Of a DNA stretch of 64,000 bases, positions 1 to 11,775 are shown in pieces (within the stretch, counting starts at the first letter, position 1; the number at the start of each line of letters is the position of its first letter). Under the pieces are notes generated by a model that ran no database searches, was not told the origin of the DNA, and was given only the letters and a program-made list of their open reading frames with translations. A program made the translations under genes and the position numbers. Source of the stretch: Scortum barcoo (taxonomy: Eukaryota > Chordata > Actinopteri > Centrarchiformes > Terapontidae); the NCBI GenBank assembly GCA_023238725.1, contig CM041531.1:6720354-6784353 (forward strand), written 5' to 3'.

Positions 1-3000
1 TATACTGCAGTGTAATCAACATAAAATGCACAAGCCTTTTTGCTGTTCCTGTCTTTGTTTGTTTTTGTAGATTAAACCTTCACGTAATACACCTTTCTGA
101 GTAAAATACCATGGCTGTTTGATGTTTTTTCCAACACGAGTCAATTGGACCTGAACAGCTATTTCAATTACTGCCTTTTCTCCAGTGAGTGCAATGGCTT
201 TTAGAATTAAAAAAAAAAAAAAAAAAAACAGGAAAGAAGACAATAATCGAGTCAATATTCTAATCAAACGAATAACTACAGCCATTGGTCTTCAACATGA
301 CTTCAATGTGACTTAGTGTTTGTGATGGTAAATAAATATCACCAGGCATCCTATATAAGCCCTGCAGGTTGGAGCACAAGGAATAGTCATACTATGGATT
401 TTTTTACATGTGGGATGCAAGGAGCTGGATAATTTACCGGGATACAAGACTTCACAGTCAGTAAATTATGAGAGTTTTTATGAAATTGCACCGCGTTGAC
501 CTTCAGCCGAGAAAGAGAGGCTGGTTGGAGCTGTGCCATCGAAGCCGGCCGGAGTCACGCCTGGTGTCTGATTGTTCCCAGGAGACTTGGTTTGTTGACT
601 CATTTGACTTTGTTTTGTTTTGCCACTGCTCGGAATAGCTGAACAAATTGTTGTAATGTCATTGTGAGGTGAAGTGGTCGTGCTAAATGAGTACCCCCCC
701 CGTCCATTGTTCATCACAGTCCTCCAGTGTATCGCATGATGGATTGACCAGATGGCACAAACCTCTAATAACAAGTATCCTAAATGACTGTTAGAGAATA
801 GCTGAACCACCTGAGACCACAGGGTCAAATCAAAGAAAGAGACAGTCTTAAGAAAAGGTCAGCCACGGTTGTTAGGAGCAGGTCTCAGGAGCTTGAATCA
901 GTCTTTAGTAAAGATTTCCGTGACCCTTAACTCGCTTCTGACTCAGTTTAGCTTCAACTTTGCAACTGGAACTCAGGATTTCCTAATTAGGATAGAAAAA
1001 ATAAAACCAAATGCCCTGTTAAATTTGAGTTCCAGCTTCAAATTCATGTCAAGTGTATTTTCTTCAACCTTTTCCCCACATAATCAATCAACTGTAAACT
1101 TAGATTTTGCAGGACTTTTTATTCATACTATGGATTTTCTGCATGCATAGCCTCTTCCTCTACTGAGCAGGGCTGTTTATTGTCCACACTGACAGGAAAT
1201 GAGATTGCAGCCCATTTGGATTTAAATAAGGAAAAATGGAAACCAATGTATGGGCAGGCGAGCGTAAAGGGAGCACACAACCCATAAAGGCCAAAAAGAG
1301 GCCATAAACCACTGTTATCATAAGAAAACTCATTGTGTGGAATCAACCCAGGTTTGATTATTATTCTGTGCTCGTACATCAGTGAGACATTTTTTTTTTT
1401 CATATCATAATGCTATTTTCTTGCTAAATACGTAAGACTGGATTTCATACCAGAAATTTAGCTCAAATCTGGAAGCTTTTCCCTGAAAATTTAGCAATGT
1501 AAGCGCTTTCTACAAATTTGTGCGGACCAAAAAAATTTGCAACCCCATCTCGCAAAGTCAGTCTCAAATCATCAGTAGAAATGAGGTGTGCAATCAAAAA
1601 TATAAACCCTCCTTCCACAGAAAGAAAATTCATCTGCACTTATCAAAGGTGGTGCCTTAAGTCAAATCTTTTATCATTCACCATACAAAATCCAAACATC
1701 ATTATATATTGTGAAGAAAACCACATTTCCTTCACTTCCTGTGAAAGGTAACATCTAAAATAATGATAATTTACAAGGACAGAGAGAGAGATCGGAGAAA
1801 CAGACAGAGGAGGAGAGAGATGGGAAAAGGTACAAGTGTCACATGACATGTTTACTCAGCCCTCTCTCTCTCTCCCATGTGACTTTGATTGTAATTGGCT
1901 TCAGTATATTGCTCCGTGTTGTTCACATGTGACTCATCTGCTGTCCTGGATCTTGCTTTCTTGGACTCGTTGCTCGAGAAGAATAGATCGCTGACCCACG
2001 GGATCTTTTCCTCACCAAACACACTAAATGAGTTCTTGCAGAATAAACAAATAGGCCCTTCTGTGTGACGCGCAGTGCTGCTGTTGTTCTTGAAGGTCTG
2101 GACAGTTGGCCTAAAGAGACACGAGAGTGAGGATCAGACCTTGAAGATCCACAGTGACAGCACATCAGTACCAGCCTTTTCTCTGACAGCCCCCCCCCTC
2201 CTCATTACCACACTGTCATTCCCTAAATGTGCAGACATGCATGCAAGTAAACACACAGGCGCAGGCGCACGTACACACACTAAGTGAGCAGTTCTTTATG
2301 GAGATTGACTATGTAGGGCAACCTCCTTCACTGTGTTACTGCAGTGACATTGACACATGGTAACAGAGGAGATTCATTTCCTCACAGGGGTGGTTCAGGG
2401 TTTATTTTAGGCCTCGGAGTTTCATGGCACGGACCAGCTCACTGCCCACTCCTGAGGTGCACGTATGCATGTATTTAACATCCTTTTAATCCTTAATTCC
2501 CATCTGAAGCGCTCTGTGATAAAACAGCACTCCTTTTTTGCAGACTTACAACTCACAATTGACAGTTCTTCAAGAATCAGCTAAAAATGCTCTTTCTAGT
2601 AATAATTTTCTCTTCTAATAACTAATACCATGTCTATTAATAATTAGAATTAGCTAGCTGAGCTTTACACTGGTACAAATTTGTTTGTAATTTAAACTAA
2701 CTCACTAAATCAATGTAAAGTTAACATAATCGTCTTTAAATTACCTCAAGCATGATGGGAACTGTAGTGTCAAAAACCCAAATAAATTAATTATTAATGA
2801 AAGAGAGACACCATTTGTGTGGGGTGACAGAATACTTGAAAGCTTTTTGTTTTACCTTATCAATACATATTTGACAGTATTAAGATAAAAACTTTCTTAT
2901 GTGACTTATATCCCAGAAACACTATACATTACTAATATAATTAAATTATAAAAGATAAAAATGGAATAATTAAAACTTCCACACAAACTTCTTTTCATGA

Positions 3001-6000
3001 TATCCTTGCATGAACATGCATAGTATCACTCACATACCAGATGATGAACCCTAACTCATCCAGAATATAATCATGTATTATGGCAGTCTAGTATGGCATA
3101 CATAGAGAACATGTGTGGTTTTGGAGTAAAAAAAACAGTGCTTAAAGAATTAACGTGATAAACCCGTGCTGCACCCGGTCCTGTCGACATAACATTTTCC
3201 AGACATTCATTGAAGCTTGAATTACTGCAATGTTGGCTTTGCTGGTTTAATTAGTGCATGAAAATGATCAAGTAAACTGCACAAACACAGATGTTGTGTT
3301 CATGTAAATGCAAACTGCTGACTGTGGCAACCAATTCCCATCAACCTGGTAATTACATGTGGGGTGTATGGGAGGGTGAGGTTAGTGAGCTCTCCCTACA
3401 GCAAATCCACCAGTGTTGGTTAAGTCACAATTATTGATTATACTCAAGCTATGACAATGGCGATGAACTGACATGGCATGGTAATTGTTTAATCACAGCT
3501 ATTTAAGGACGTGGGAGAACTGAAGAGTGAGTGTTATTGTCTTAAATGCTTTTTAGGTTTTACTGTGGGAGCTTGCTTTAGTTCTGTGAGGATGGTGGGT
3601 GGTGAGCAGCGCTTCTGGCAAACTGCAGGCATGAAAAGCTCTACAGCGGAGTGACAAATACTGAAAACAGTGAATCCATATGATGGAAAAAACATGGAAA
3701 AAATAAGGTCCACCATTAAAATAATCAGAGGAGCATCCAATCTCTCTTTGTCACCTTTATTCTGAAACATTGCAGTGTTGTTGATGACCATTTTTACTCT
3801 TTCTTATTCCCCTTACATTTGCTTTAAAACTGTTCAACAATAATAAAAATCACTGAAGTGGAAGTGGTAGTCTTTGCAGCAGTAATGGTTATAAATATGT
3901 GTTTTCGCAGGTTCAAACAGCAGTGAACCTCTAATAACACTGTGCTCAGCTGTCCTCAGGGATGCTCCTGCTCTGCCTCATCAATAACGTTCCCATACAG
4001 CCTGACTCACAAAACAACAGCAACAAATTAGATTCTTACAAAACACAGCATAGATCATTAATGACTTGGCACAGTCAGTGCAGTGTGGCACATCACTCTG
4101 GTGGCCACGTTACAACCATTTGGCTCTAAAGAAGGTAATTATTTATATTTAGTTAAAGAAGTTTTCTTTTTTTTTAATCAGCTGTCAAATACAAAATGCC
4201 AGCTCTGACTTCACTTGTTGTAGTTTAGCCAGAGGTACAAAAATGCACCAACGTTTCAACAGAATCAGGACAAAAAACAGCCAGTTTTCAGTGAGTGTTG
4301 ATTTGCCCTTTATCCTGAGATGGACTAAGTTGCTGGGCCGGTCTCCAGCTTTGGGCGTGCCACCTGTACAACCAGCCAAACAGAGATCATTCATTGGCAC
4401 AGATCAAAATGATTAAAAGGATTTAAGAAAGAATTGGATCGCAGAAGTGACAACAGGAAAATGTTAATTAAACACTTGAAGTTTGTCAGAATAAATCCTC
4501 GGCAGCATGTGCGGTAAGCAAATTAGTCGTAGCATCTAGTGTTCATCTGAAATTTATTTATGCAAGATTTCAGATGGAGATGAATGACAAACAAGCCCAT
4601 AACCCGCAAGCAAAGGTGAGAAAAGAATCTGTCTGTAGTCTGTGCTAAACTATTCCATTATGGGAGCAAATGCATTTGCTTTTATCTGATCATCAGACAG
4701 TAACTTCAAATGCCAAAAGTTTAAGTTAAAAAGCTTCTATTTAAATTGCAGTACAGACAGTAGACCTCTTCCAAGACAGACATTTTGACATGTCACAGCA
4801 GGAAAAGTGAAGGTATTGTCAATAACCTTGATGAAACTCTTTGGGGAGCTCTTAGTATTGTGTCTATTGAAGCTCACTGAAACAGCAGTGGAAGGGAACT
4901 GAGCTATCATTAATGTTAATTTCACTTTTGCTTCTGCAGTTATAAGTCACATTGTGGTCAAGTATGATGGTGATTAAATTTGATGTTTGATATTAGACTA
5001 AATTTAAGAAGGTCCTTTTTAGCAGCCTAAATATGAAATGAACTAATACATATATGTCTTCATCCTACATGGATTGAAATTTCCAGCCTAAGAGCTTGGT
5101 GGTCAAATTAATATTGGTTGCTTTGGAGTGCAAAGGACATATTCAGTCATTTAGACATAATGACCTGTTGAGCATTACATGTGGAATATTAAATAAAATT
5201 TCCCTGTCACTAAGTAGACAGCTCTTCATGTTGAAACTCAGTATGAAAAAAGTTTAAATTGTCCAGGCCAGGGTCTAAATAATAGTCATCAATGCTGTAA
5301 TTTGTAAAATGATCTTATCTCTTATAATCAGATAACATCAGAGTAAGAGCCAGAGTTTGACCCGAGAAAAGACTCTCACAGTGAGAGCAAAGCACAGGGA
5401 CAAAAAGCTTTAGACAGCTCACAAATTTAAGACTCAGAATACATAATGGATTGTAGCACACAGAAAAAAAAGACAAAGTTGCAAAAAGCAGAAAGATGAG
5501 CACCAGACCATTCAGAGTCGGGCGTACAAAATAGCACTAGACGGCCATCTTGAGATTTTTCTGGAACGTTATAAAAGTGGCATGGCAGAAGCAATTATTC
5601 CCTATTTTGGGGAAGAGCAGCAGAAAATACAACTCTATAAAAAAGGTATAGTCCTCATAAATGTGTTACTTTTGGCCTAGATTCCTCTGTTTCTCTGTTT
5701 AGAGGTGGAGACATTTAGTGTGGAGATAGAGGGTTGAAAAACTACGGAGAAAGAAATGAACAATCTCTTTCACCAGTCAGCCAGGAGCACTCGTGGAAAC
5801 GAGTGTCAAGATTTCCATCCACTGCAGTGACTGAAACGATTTAGGCACTTTTCTCTGGCTGAAGAAACAGATGTAAGGGGAGACATGAAGTCATCAAAGT
5901 GGACCGAATGAGAAGATAATCAGCAATGTCAATCTGTTGTAGTTTGCCTGGATAGTATCACATCTCTGACCACAACAGGATATTGTCCAAAAAGCCTGCT

Positions 6001-6046
6001 CGCCCAGTCAAATGACAAACAAAATTGCATTAGGATGAAAGTAGTG
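1..6046. other. Intergenic, no gene seen
   Basis: The stretch is AT-rich, with stops dense in all frames. Translations longer than 80 codons (such as 478-828 minus and 869-1150 plus) show no recognisable domain and no plausible splice context. An A-tract lies at 210-228, and CT- and CA-rich patches at 1861-1873 and 2262-2280. Confidence 0.7.
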
Positions 6047-6200
6047 CAGCCGGATGGTGCAATGAGTGGAGCGATTGTCCTTCAATGTGAAGGTCTAAAC
6101 CCCAGATAATCCCTGTGACAGCAAACATTCACCCGACTGAAGTGTCCTTGAAAAAAAAAAAACACTGAATCCCACCGGCACTGTACTGTAGCAGAATTCC
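6047..6200 (+). repeat. tRNA-SINE-like dispersed repeat fragment
   Basis: The words GGATGGTGCAATGAGTGGAG, GAAGGTCTAAACCCC, ACCCGACTGAAGTGTCCTTG and CACTGAATCCC follow the order of a common teleost short repeat that has A/B-box-like words of a tRNA head. An A-tract (6149-6162) interrupts the copy. Identification is from memory of the family's consensus. The edges are approximate. Confidence 0.5.
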
Positions 6201-8644
6201 TCCTTTGCGGATTACTAGCGTATCACAAAACTAAAATTAAACTGCGCACATCAACAGGGTTGTCTGTTGTTAATGGAAACCAGCCCAGAGAGGAACCTGA
6301 GCCAACGGCGAAGAAACCATTCAAAGGTTTTAGAAGATTGTTTGAGGCAGTACATGCACTCAAAGACAGATTCAAATCTGAATGTAAATTGAAAGGTCAA
6401 TTTTGCCGGTCAAGGTAAAAGTGTAATACCTGCAGTTCATTCTGGTAGCCTGTGTATGAATTTCAGCAGTGCATGATCTCTAGTAGGAGAAAAGCTACTG
6501 CAAACTGAGTGTACAGACAGTCTTGCAACAGACTAGCAACATATATCACTGAAGAAACATTTTATAAACATGTAATCTGAGTTATTTTATGCGGTTATTA
6601 TCTATACTGGCAAACCTGCTGTAAGCAAAGTAACAGCATTAGAAAAGAGGAAATTGCTAGTGGAGGAAACATGTTCCCTGGAGGACGTAGCAGCTAAAAG
6701 GGGTCAGTGAATGAACAAAGAAAGTATGTAGCTGTCTCAAACTCCTGGAAGAAAAAAAAAAAAAAAATTCTTAATGTATCGCAGCATGTCAGCACACGCT
6801 ACTCCACAGTAAAGAACAATAATCTCAGCAATGCTTAGAAACATCCCATCAGGAGAAGGTTGGTGTTTCCTGAGGTCAATTTATAAAAGCAACTCTATAA
6901 GTCCCTGCTATCAGCATGTGAGAGTAAACAAACCAAAATTAATTCATTAACTTCTAGGAGAAAGGATGCAATGCATCAAATTGGCATTGCACTGTGTGCA
7001 GATGAAGAATTATTTTTTAAGTGGGCTTACCTTTAAGGCAGCAAGAGGGATGATTTTGGATTAGAAACGCAACTTTTACTCCCACCAGCCTTATGATATG
7101 TGACCTGTTACTTAGGTTCATTATTCAGGCCTGTTTAGTTTCTATACCTTACTGTGCCATGGGAAAATAATAGAAATAAGCAGCTACACTCGGCAGCAGT
7201 GCCCGATGGTGAGAAACACCCCGAAGCTGCTGGAGTGGATCATGTTAACTACCTGTGTCCTCAAAGATTAAGGTTAATAAAGGTTGCAAAAAGGAACATC
7301 TGAGGTATTAGAGGGAGAAAGCAGTGTCTTTGGATAAGAAACCATAAAAATGAGTTCATGTTCCATGAGGGAATAGCTGTGGTGGTTAGTAGTAGAGGGC
7401 CATACATCACCCTCATTTCCACAAACAGACATTTCCACAGCTGAGTGTGCTGTGAACTGATACAGTCTGCTTTTTCTGAGTATTTCAAATAATCAGGGTC
7501 ACTTGTCTGTTTTAAAAGTCACTTCACTCACACAATCACACACGCACATACATTTTCTCTACTAGCTTCAGACATAGTTGCATTGGACTATAGAGACTTT
7601 GTGAAATGTCTGCTGCACAAAACAATGACGTTAAAATCTGATCTGAAAAAATGAAGCAGGAGTCATAGGAATAATCCTGATTTTTGGTTGGTTCACTTTG
7701 GGCGCACCACAAAACAATCCCATTCACCTCCATTGCATTGGATGGAGATAAAAAAAAAAAAAAGAATATCTCCAAATCCAGGAGATTTAAGGAGGGGAAA
7801 GTAGGCTTTTTGGTAATTGGTAAATGGACCCTTTAGAAAAATATGCAATCTGAAGTCTACATTATTATTTCAACTGATGGTGACTTTAGAAACCTCAGCC
7901 TCTTCCTCTTTTGTCAGTGGCCATGGCTCTGCATCAACGGTTGCTCTGTCTAATGATCAGTGCCAAATGATGCCAGATATTGTCCAAATCCCTTGCTTCT
8001 TCATCCCCCAGGTTATTATTTTTTTCATTGTTGCTTTTTCATCTAAACCAATATATCTCAGAAAATGAGTCTGTCTTCGGCTCATTTGAAAGTAATTTTA
8101 GAAAATTAGAGGCACACCAGTGAATAATACCAAGCATGATGGCTCAGATGCTGCTATTCTCAGAGTCTTTCTTTTTCAGACCAGCTGTGTAAATTACAGC
8201 AGGCCTGTAAGATGTTTGTTTTTTTTATTTTACCATCATTTCTGTTCTTTCATCTATTTTAAAAAGGCAGGGACAAGAACAGATGGGCAGAAGACAATTA
8301 TTCTTGGGCTTTTATATGATTGATTTTATCACACTCTCAGAAAGGCTGAGAGAAGGAGAGGCATTTTTTTTCCCTTTCTTGATTTAGCCCAAACTAAAGC
8401 TAAAATATGAATGGCTGCACAACATTAACTCATGTAGACTCAGCATCCCTAATTTCATAAGATGCACAAGCGACGTTGTAATCCAAAAGTGACTCATCAG
8501 CCCATCTCTGACGCTTGAAACTGAAATGTTAGCAGTGATGGCTAAGATGTCAACACAAAATTGGCAGAAAATTCAGGGGAATTTGGAAACGTTACTGGAG
8601 CCTGAGAATCTGAGAATTTAGCTGAGAATTTAGGATAGCACCAT
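6201..8644. other. Intergenic, no gene seen
   Basis: No coding signal. Contains A-tracts at 6750-6767 and 7750-7763. The stretch at 7685-7745 (CCATTCACCTCCATTGCATT) has the feel of a dispersed fish repeat, but I found no second copy in the window. Confidence 0.6.
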
Positions 8645-10152
8645 CTCCATCCATCCATCCATCCATCCATCCATCCATCCATCCATCCGCTTGGTCCGGG
8701 ACCGGGTCGCGGAGGCAGCAGTCTGAGCAGAGATGCCCAGACTTCCCTCACCCCAGACACTTCCTCCAGCTCTTCCGGGGGATCCCAAAGGCGTTCCCAG
8801 GCCAGCCGAGAGACATAGTCTCTCCAGCGTGTCCTGGGTCTTCCCCTGGGGCCTCCTCCCGGTGGGACATCCGCCTGGAACACCTCCCTAGGGAGGCGTC
8901 CAGGGGGCATCCGAAATAGATGCCCAAGCCACCTCAGCTGACTCTCTCTCGAGCGTGGCGAAGGAGCAGCGGCTCTACTCCGAGCTCCTCCCGAGTGACC
9001 GAGCTTCTCACCCCTATCTCTAAGGGAGCGCCCAGCCAGGAAACTCATTTCGGCCGCTTGTATCCATGGCGATCTTGTCCTTTCGGTCATTACCCAAAGT
9101 TCATGACCATAGGTGAGGGTGGGAACGTAGATTGACCGGTAAATCGAGAGCTTTGCCTTTCGACTCAGCTCCTTCTTCACCACGACGGTCCGGTACACCG
9201 ACCGCATAACTGCGGACGCTGCACCAATCCGCCTGTCAATCTCACGCTCCATCTTTCCCTCACTCGTGAACAAGACCCCGAGATACTTGAACTCCTCCAC
9301 TTGAGGCAGGACCTCTCCACTCACCCGGAGAGGGCACGCCACCCTTTTCCGGTCGAGAACCATGGCCTCGGATTTGGAGGTGCTGATTCTCATCCCAGCC
9401 GCTTCACACTCGGCTGCAAACCGCTCCAGCACATGCTGAAGGTCCTGGCTTGATGAAGCCAACAGGACAACATCATCTGCAAAAAGCAGAGATGAAATCC
9501 TGTGGTTCCCAAACCGGACTCCCTCCGGCCCCTGGCTACGCCTAGAAATCCTGTCCATAAAGATTATGAACAGGACCGGTGACAAAGGGCAGCCCTGCCG
9601 GAGTCCAACATGTACTGGGAACAGGTCTGACTTACTGCCGGCAATGCGAACCAAGCTCCTGCTCCGGTCGTACAGAGACCGAACAGCCCTTAGCAAAGGC
9701 CCCGGACCCCATATACTCGCGGAGCACTCCCCACAGAATACCACGAGGGACACGGTCGAATGCCTTCTCCAGATCCACAAAGCACATGTGGACTGGTTGG
9801 GCAAACTCCCATAAACCCTCAAGCACCCTGCGGAGGGTATAGAGCTGGTCCAGTGTTCCACGACCGGGACGAAAACCGCATTGTTCCTCCTGAATCCGAG
9901 GGTTCGACTATCGGCCTGAATTCTCCTCTCCAGTACCCTGGCGTAGACCTTTCCGGGGAGGCTGAGAAGTGTGATCCCCTGTGAAGTTGGAACACACTCT
10001 CCGGTCCCCTTTTTAAAAAGAGGGACCACCACCCCAGTTTGCCACTCCAGAGGCACTGTCCCCAACCTCCATGCAATGTTGCAGAGGCGTGTCAGCCAAG
10101 ACAGCCCCACAACATCCAGAGACTTGAGGTACTCAGGGCGGATCTCATCCAC
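8542..10152 (-). pseudogene. Rex3 polyprotein, C-terminal part: reverse transcriptase, frameshifted
   Basis: A 536-codon minus-strand frame starts MDEIRPEYLKSLDVVG and carries GITLLSLPGKVYARVLERRI, GLRQGCPLSPVLF, the catalytic-type motif LLFADDVVLLA, and the C-terminal LRWLGHLFRMPPGRLPREVF block typical of fish RTE elements. The middle is out of frame. The motif A segment FVDLEKAFDRVPRGILWGVL is read instead from 9632-9826, and the segment before it from 9819-10076, so at least two compensating indels interrupt the palm domain. The frame has no stop before the tail and reads through the GATG repeat as repeated Trp-Met-Asp-Gly, then into flanking DNA. The RT family is certain; an active enzyme is excluded for this copy. 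Confidence 0.9.
8647..8689 (-). repeat. (GATG)n 3' tail of the Rex3 element
   Basis: About eleven CATC units on the plus strand (GATG on the element's strand) follow directly on the GC-rich 3' UTR. This tail replaces the poly(A) of other LINEs in the Rex3 family, and its length varies between copies. Confidence 0.9.
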
Positions 10153-10250
10153 CCCCGGCGCCTTGCCACCTGAGGAGCTTACGAACTACCTCAGTGACTT
10201 CGGCTTGGGTGATGGACGAGTCCACCTCAGAGTCCCCAGCCTCTGCTTCC

Positions 10251-11774
10251 TCACTGGAAGGCAAGGTCGGTGGGATTGAGGAGATCCTCGAAGTATTTCT
10301 TCCACCGTCCGACAATGTCCTCAGTTGAGGTCAACAGCTCCCCACCCGCACTGTAAACAGTGTTGGCAGAGTACTGCTTCCCCCTTCTGAGGCGCCGGAC
10401 GGTTTGCCAGAATCTCTTCGAGGCAGACCAATAGTCCTCCTCCATGGCCTCACCGAACTCCTCCCTAGACCCGAGTTTTTGCCTCCAGGACCGTCCAGGC
10501 TGTGGCTTGCTTGCCAGCCTGCCGGTACCTGTCAACTGCGTCAGGAGTCCCACAGGCCAACATGGTCCGATAGGACTCCTTCTTCAGCCTGACGGCATCC
10601 CTTACTTCCGGTGTCCACCACCGGGTTCGGGGATTGCCACCACGACAGGCACCAGAGACCTTGCGTCCACAACTTCGAATCACATGCCGCGTCGACAATG
10701 GAGGCAGAGAACATAGTCCACTCGGACTCAATGTCCCCAGCCTCCCTCGGAATCTGTGAGAAGCTCTTCCGGAGGTGGGAGTTGAAGACCTCCCTGACAG
10801 AGGGCTCGGCCAGACGTTCCCAACAGACCCTCACAATACGTTTGGGTCTGCCAGGTCTGTCCAACTTCCTCCTCTGCCAGCGGAGCCAACTCACCACCAG
10901 GTGGTGATCGGTTGACAGCTCAGCCCCTCTCTTTACCCTGAGTGTCCAAGACATACGGCCGGAGATCAGATGAAACGACAACAAAGTCGATCATCGACCT
11001 CCGGCCTTAAAGGGTGTCCTGGTGCCACGTGCACTGATGGACACCCACCTTATGCTCGAACATGGTGTTCGATTGGTTATGGACAAACCGTGAGCTAGCA
11101 CAGAAGTCAATGGGTCAATAACAGAACACCGCTCGGGTTCAGATCGGGGAGGCCGTTCCTCCCGATCACACGCCTCCAGGTATCACTGTCGCGTTACCCA
11201 CGTGAGCGTTGAAGTCCCCCAGTAGAACATAATGGAGTCCCCAGTCGGAGCACTATCAAGTACCCCTCCCAGGGACTCCAAGAAGGCCTGGTACTCTGTA
11301 CTGCTGTTCGGCCCGTAGGCACAAACAACAGCAAGAGACCTATCCCCAACCCAGAAGGCGCAGGGAAGCGACCCTCTCGTTCACCGGGGTGAACTCCAAC
11401 ACGTGGCAGCTGAGCTGGGGAGCTATAAGCAAGCCCACACCAGCTCGCACGCCGCCGCTCACCCTGGGCAACTCCAGAGTAGTGGAGGGTCCAGCCCCTC
11501 TCAAGGAGCTGGGTTCCACAGCCCAAGCTATGCGTGGAGGTGAGCCCGACTATCTCTAGCCGGTACCTCTCAACCTCCCTGCACGAGCTCAGGCTCCTTT
11601 TTCCCCCAGCGAGGTGACATTCCATGTCCCTATTGCCAGAGTTTTGTTCCAGGGATTGGGTCGTCGAGGCTCCCTGCCACGACTGCTACTGCTACCCAAA
11701 CCACATTGCACCGGCCCCTCATGGACCTTCCTGCGGGTGGTGAGCCTTACTGGAAGGCGGGCCCACGTCGCCAT
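10251..11774 (-). pseudogene. Rex3 polyprotein, N-terminal part: APE-type endonuclease and linker, frameshifted
   Basis: Minus-strand fragments in shifting frames cover this part in order. 11589-11774 contains LAIGTWNVTSLGEKGA, the usual start of an apurinic-type endonuclease. 11194-11625 contains EVERYRLEIVGLTSTHSLG and GWTLHYSGVAQGERRRA. 10541-10984 contains a segment ending in SEWTMFSASIVDAA. 10465-10731 carries RTRWWTPEVRDAVRLKKE. 10251-10553 carries RFWQTVRRLRRGKQ, the linker before the polymerase. In a working element the endonuclease nicks target DNA to prime reverse transcription. Here the frame changes several times and no single frame spans the domain, so the copy cannot make an intact protein. 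The boundaries of each break are approximate. Confidence 0.85.
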
Positions 11775-11775
11775 T

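Larger units (their letters stand above)
8645..11775 (-). mobile_element. Rex3-type non-LTR retrotransposon (RTE clade), nearly full length, defective
   Basis: On the minus strand this 3.1-kb block runs from an endonuclease start (TWNVTSL, near 11600) through a reverse transcriptase with the FADD motif (about 9470-9480) to a tandem GGAT/GATG tail of about 11 units at 8647-8689. A tail of short GATG units is the hallmark of fish Rex3 elements. The block is far more GC-rich than its flanks, which is what makes its edges visible. Several frameshifts break the polyprotein. The length is close to that usually given for full-length Rex3 (about 3 kb), so this is a little-truncated copy. No clear target-site duplication could be found by eye. 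A short GAGAATTT-type direct repeat lies just outside the 3' end (8605-8635). Confidence 0.9.

Noticed and set aside
9566..10907. Plus-strand frames of 70-100 codons across the Rex3 element
   Set aside because: Antisense shadows of the retrotransposon's minus-strand coding sequence.
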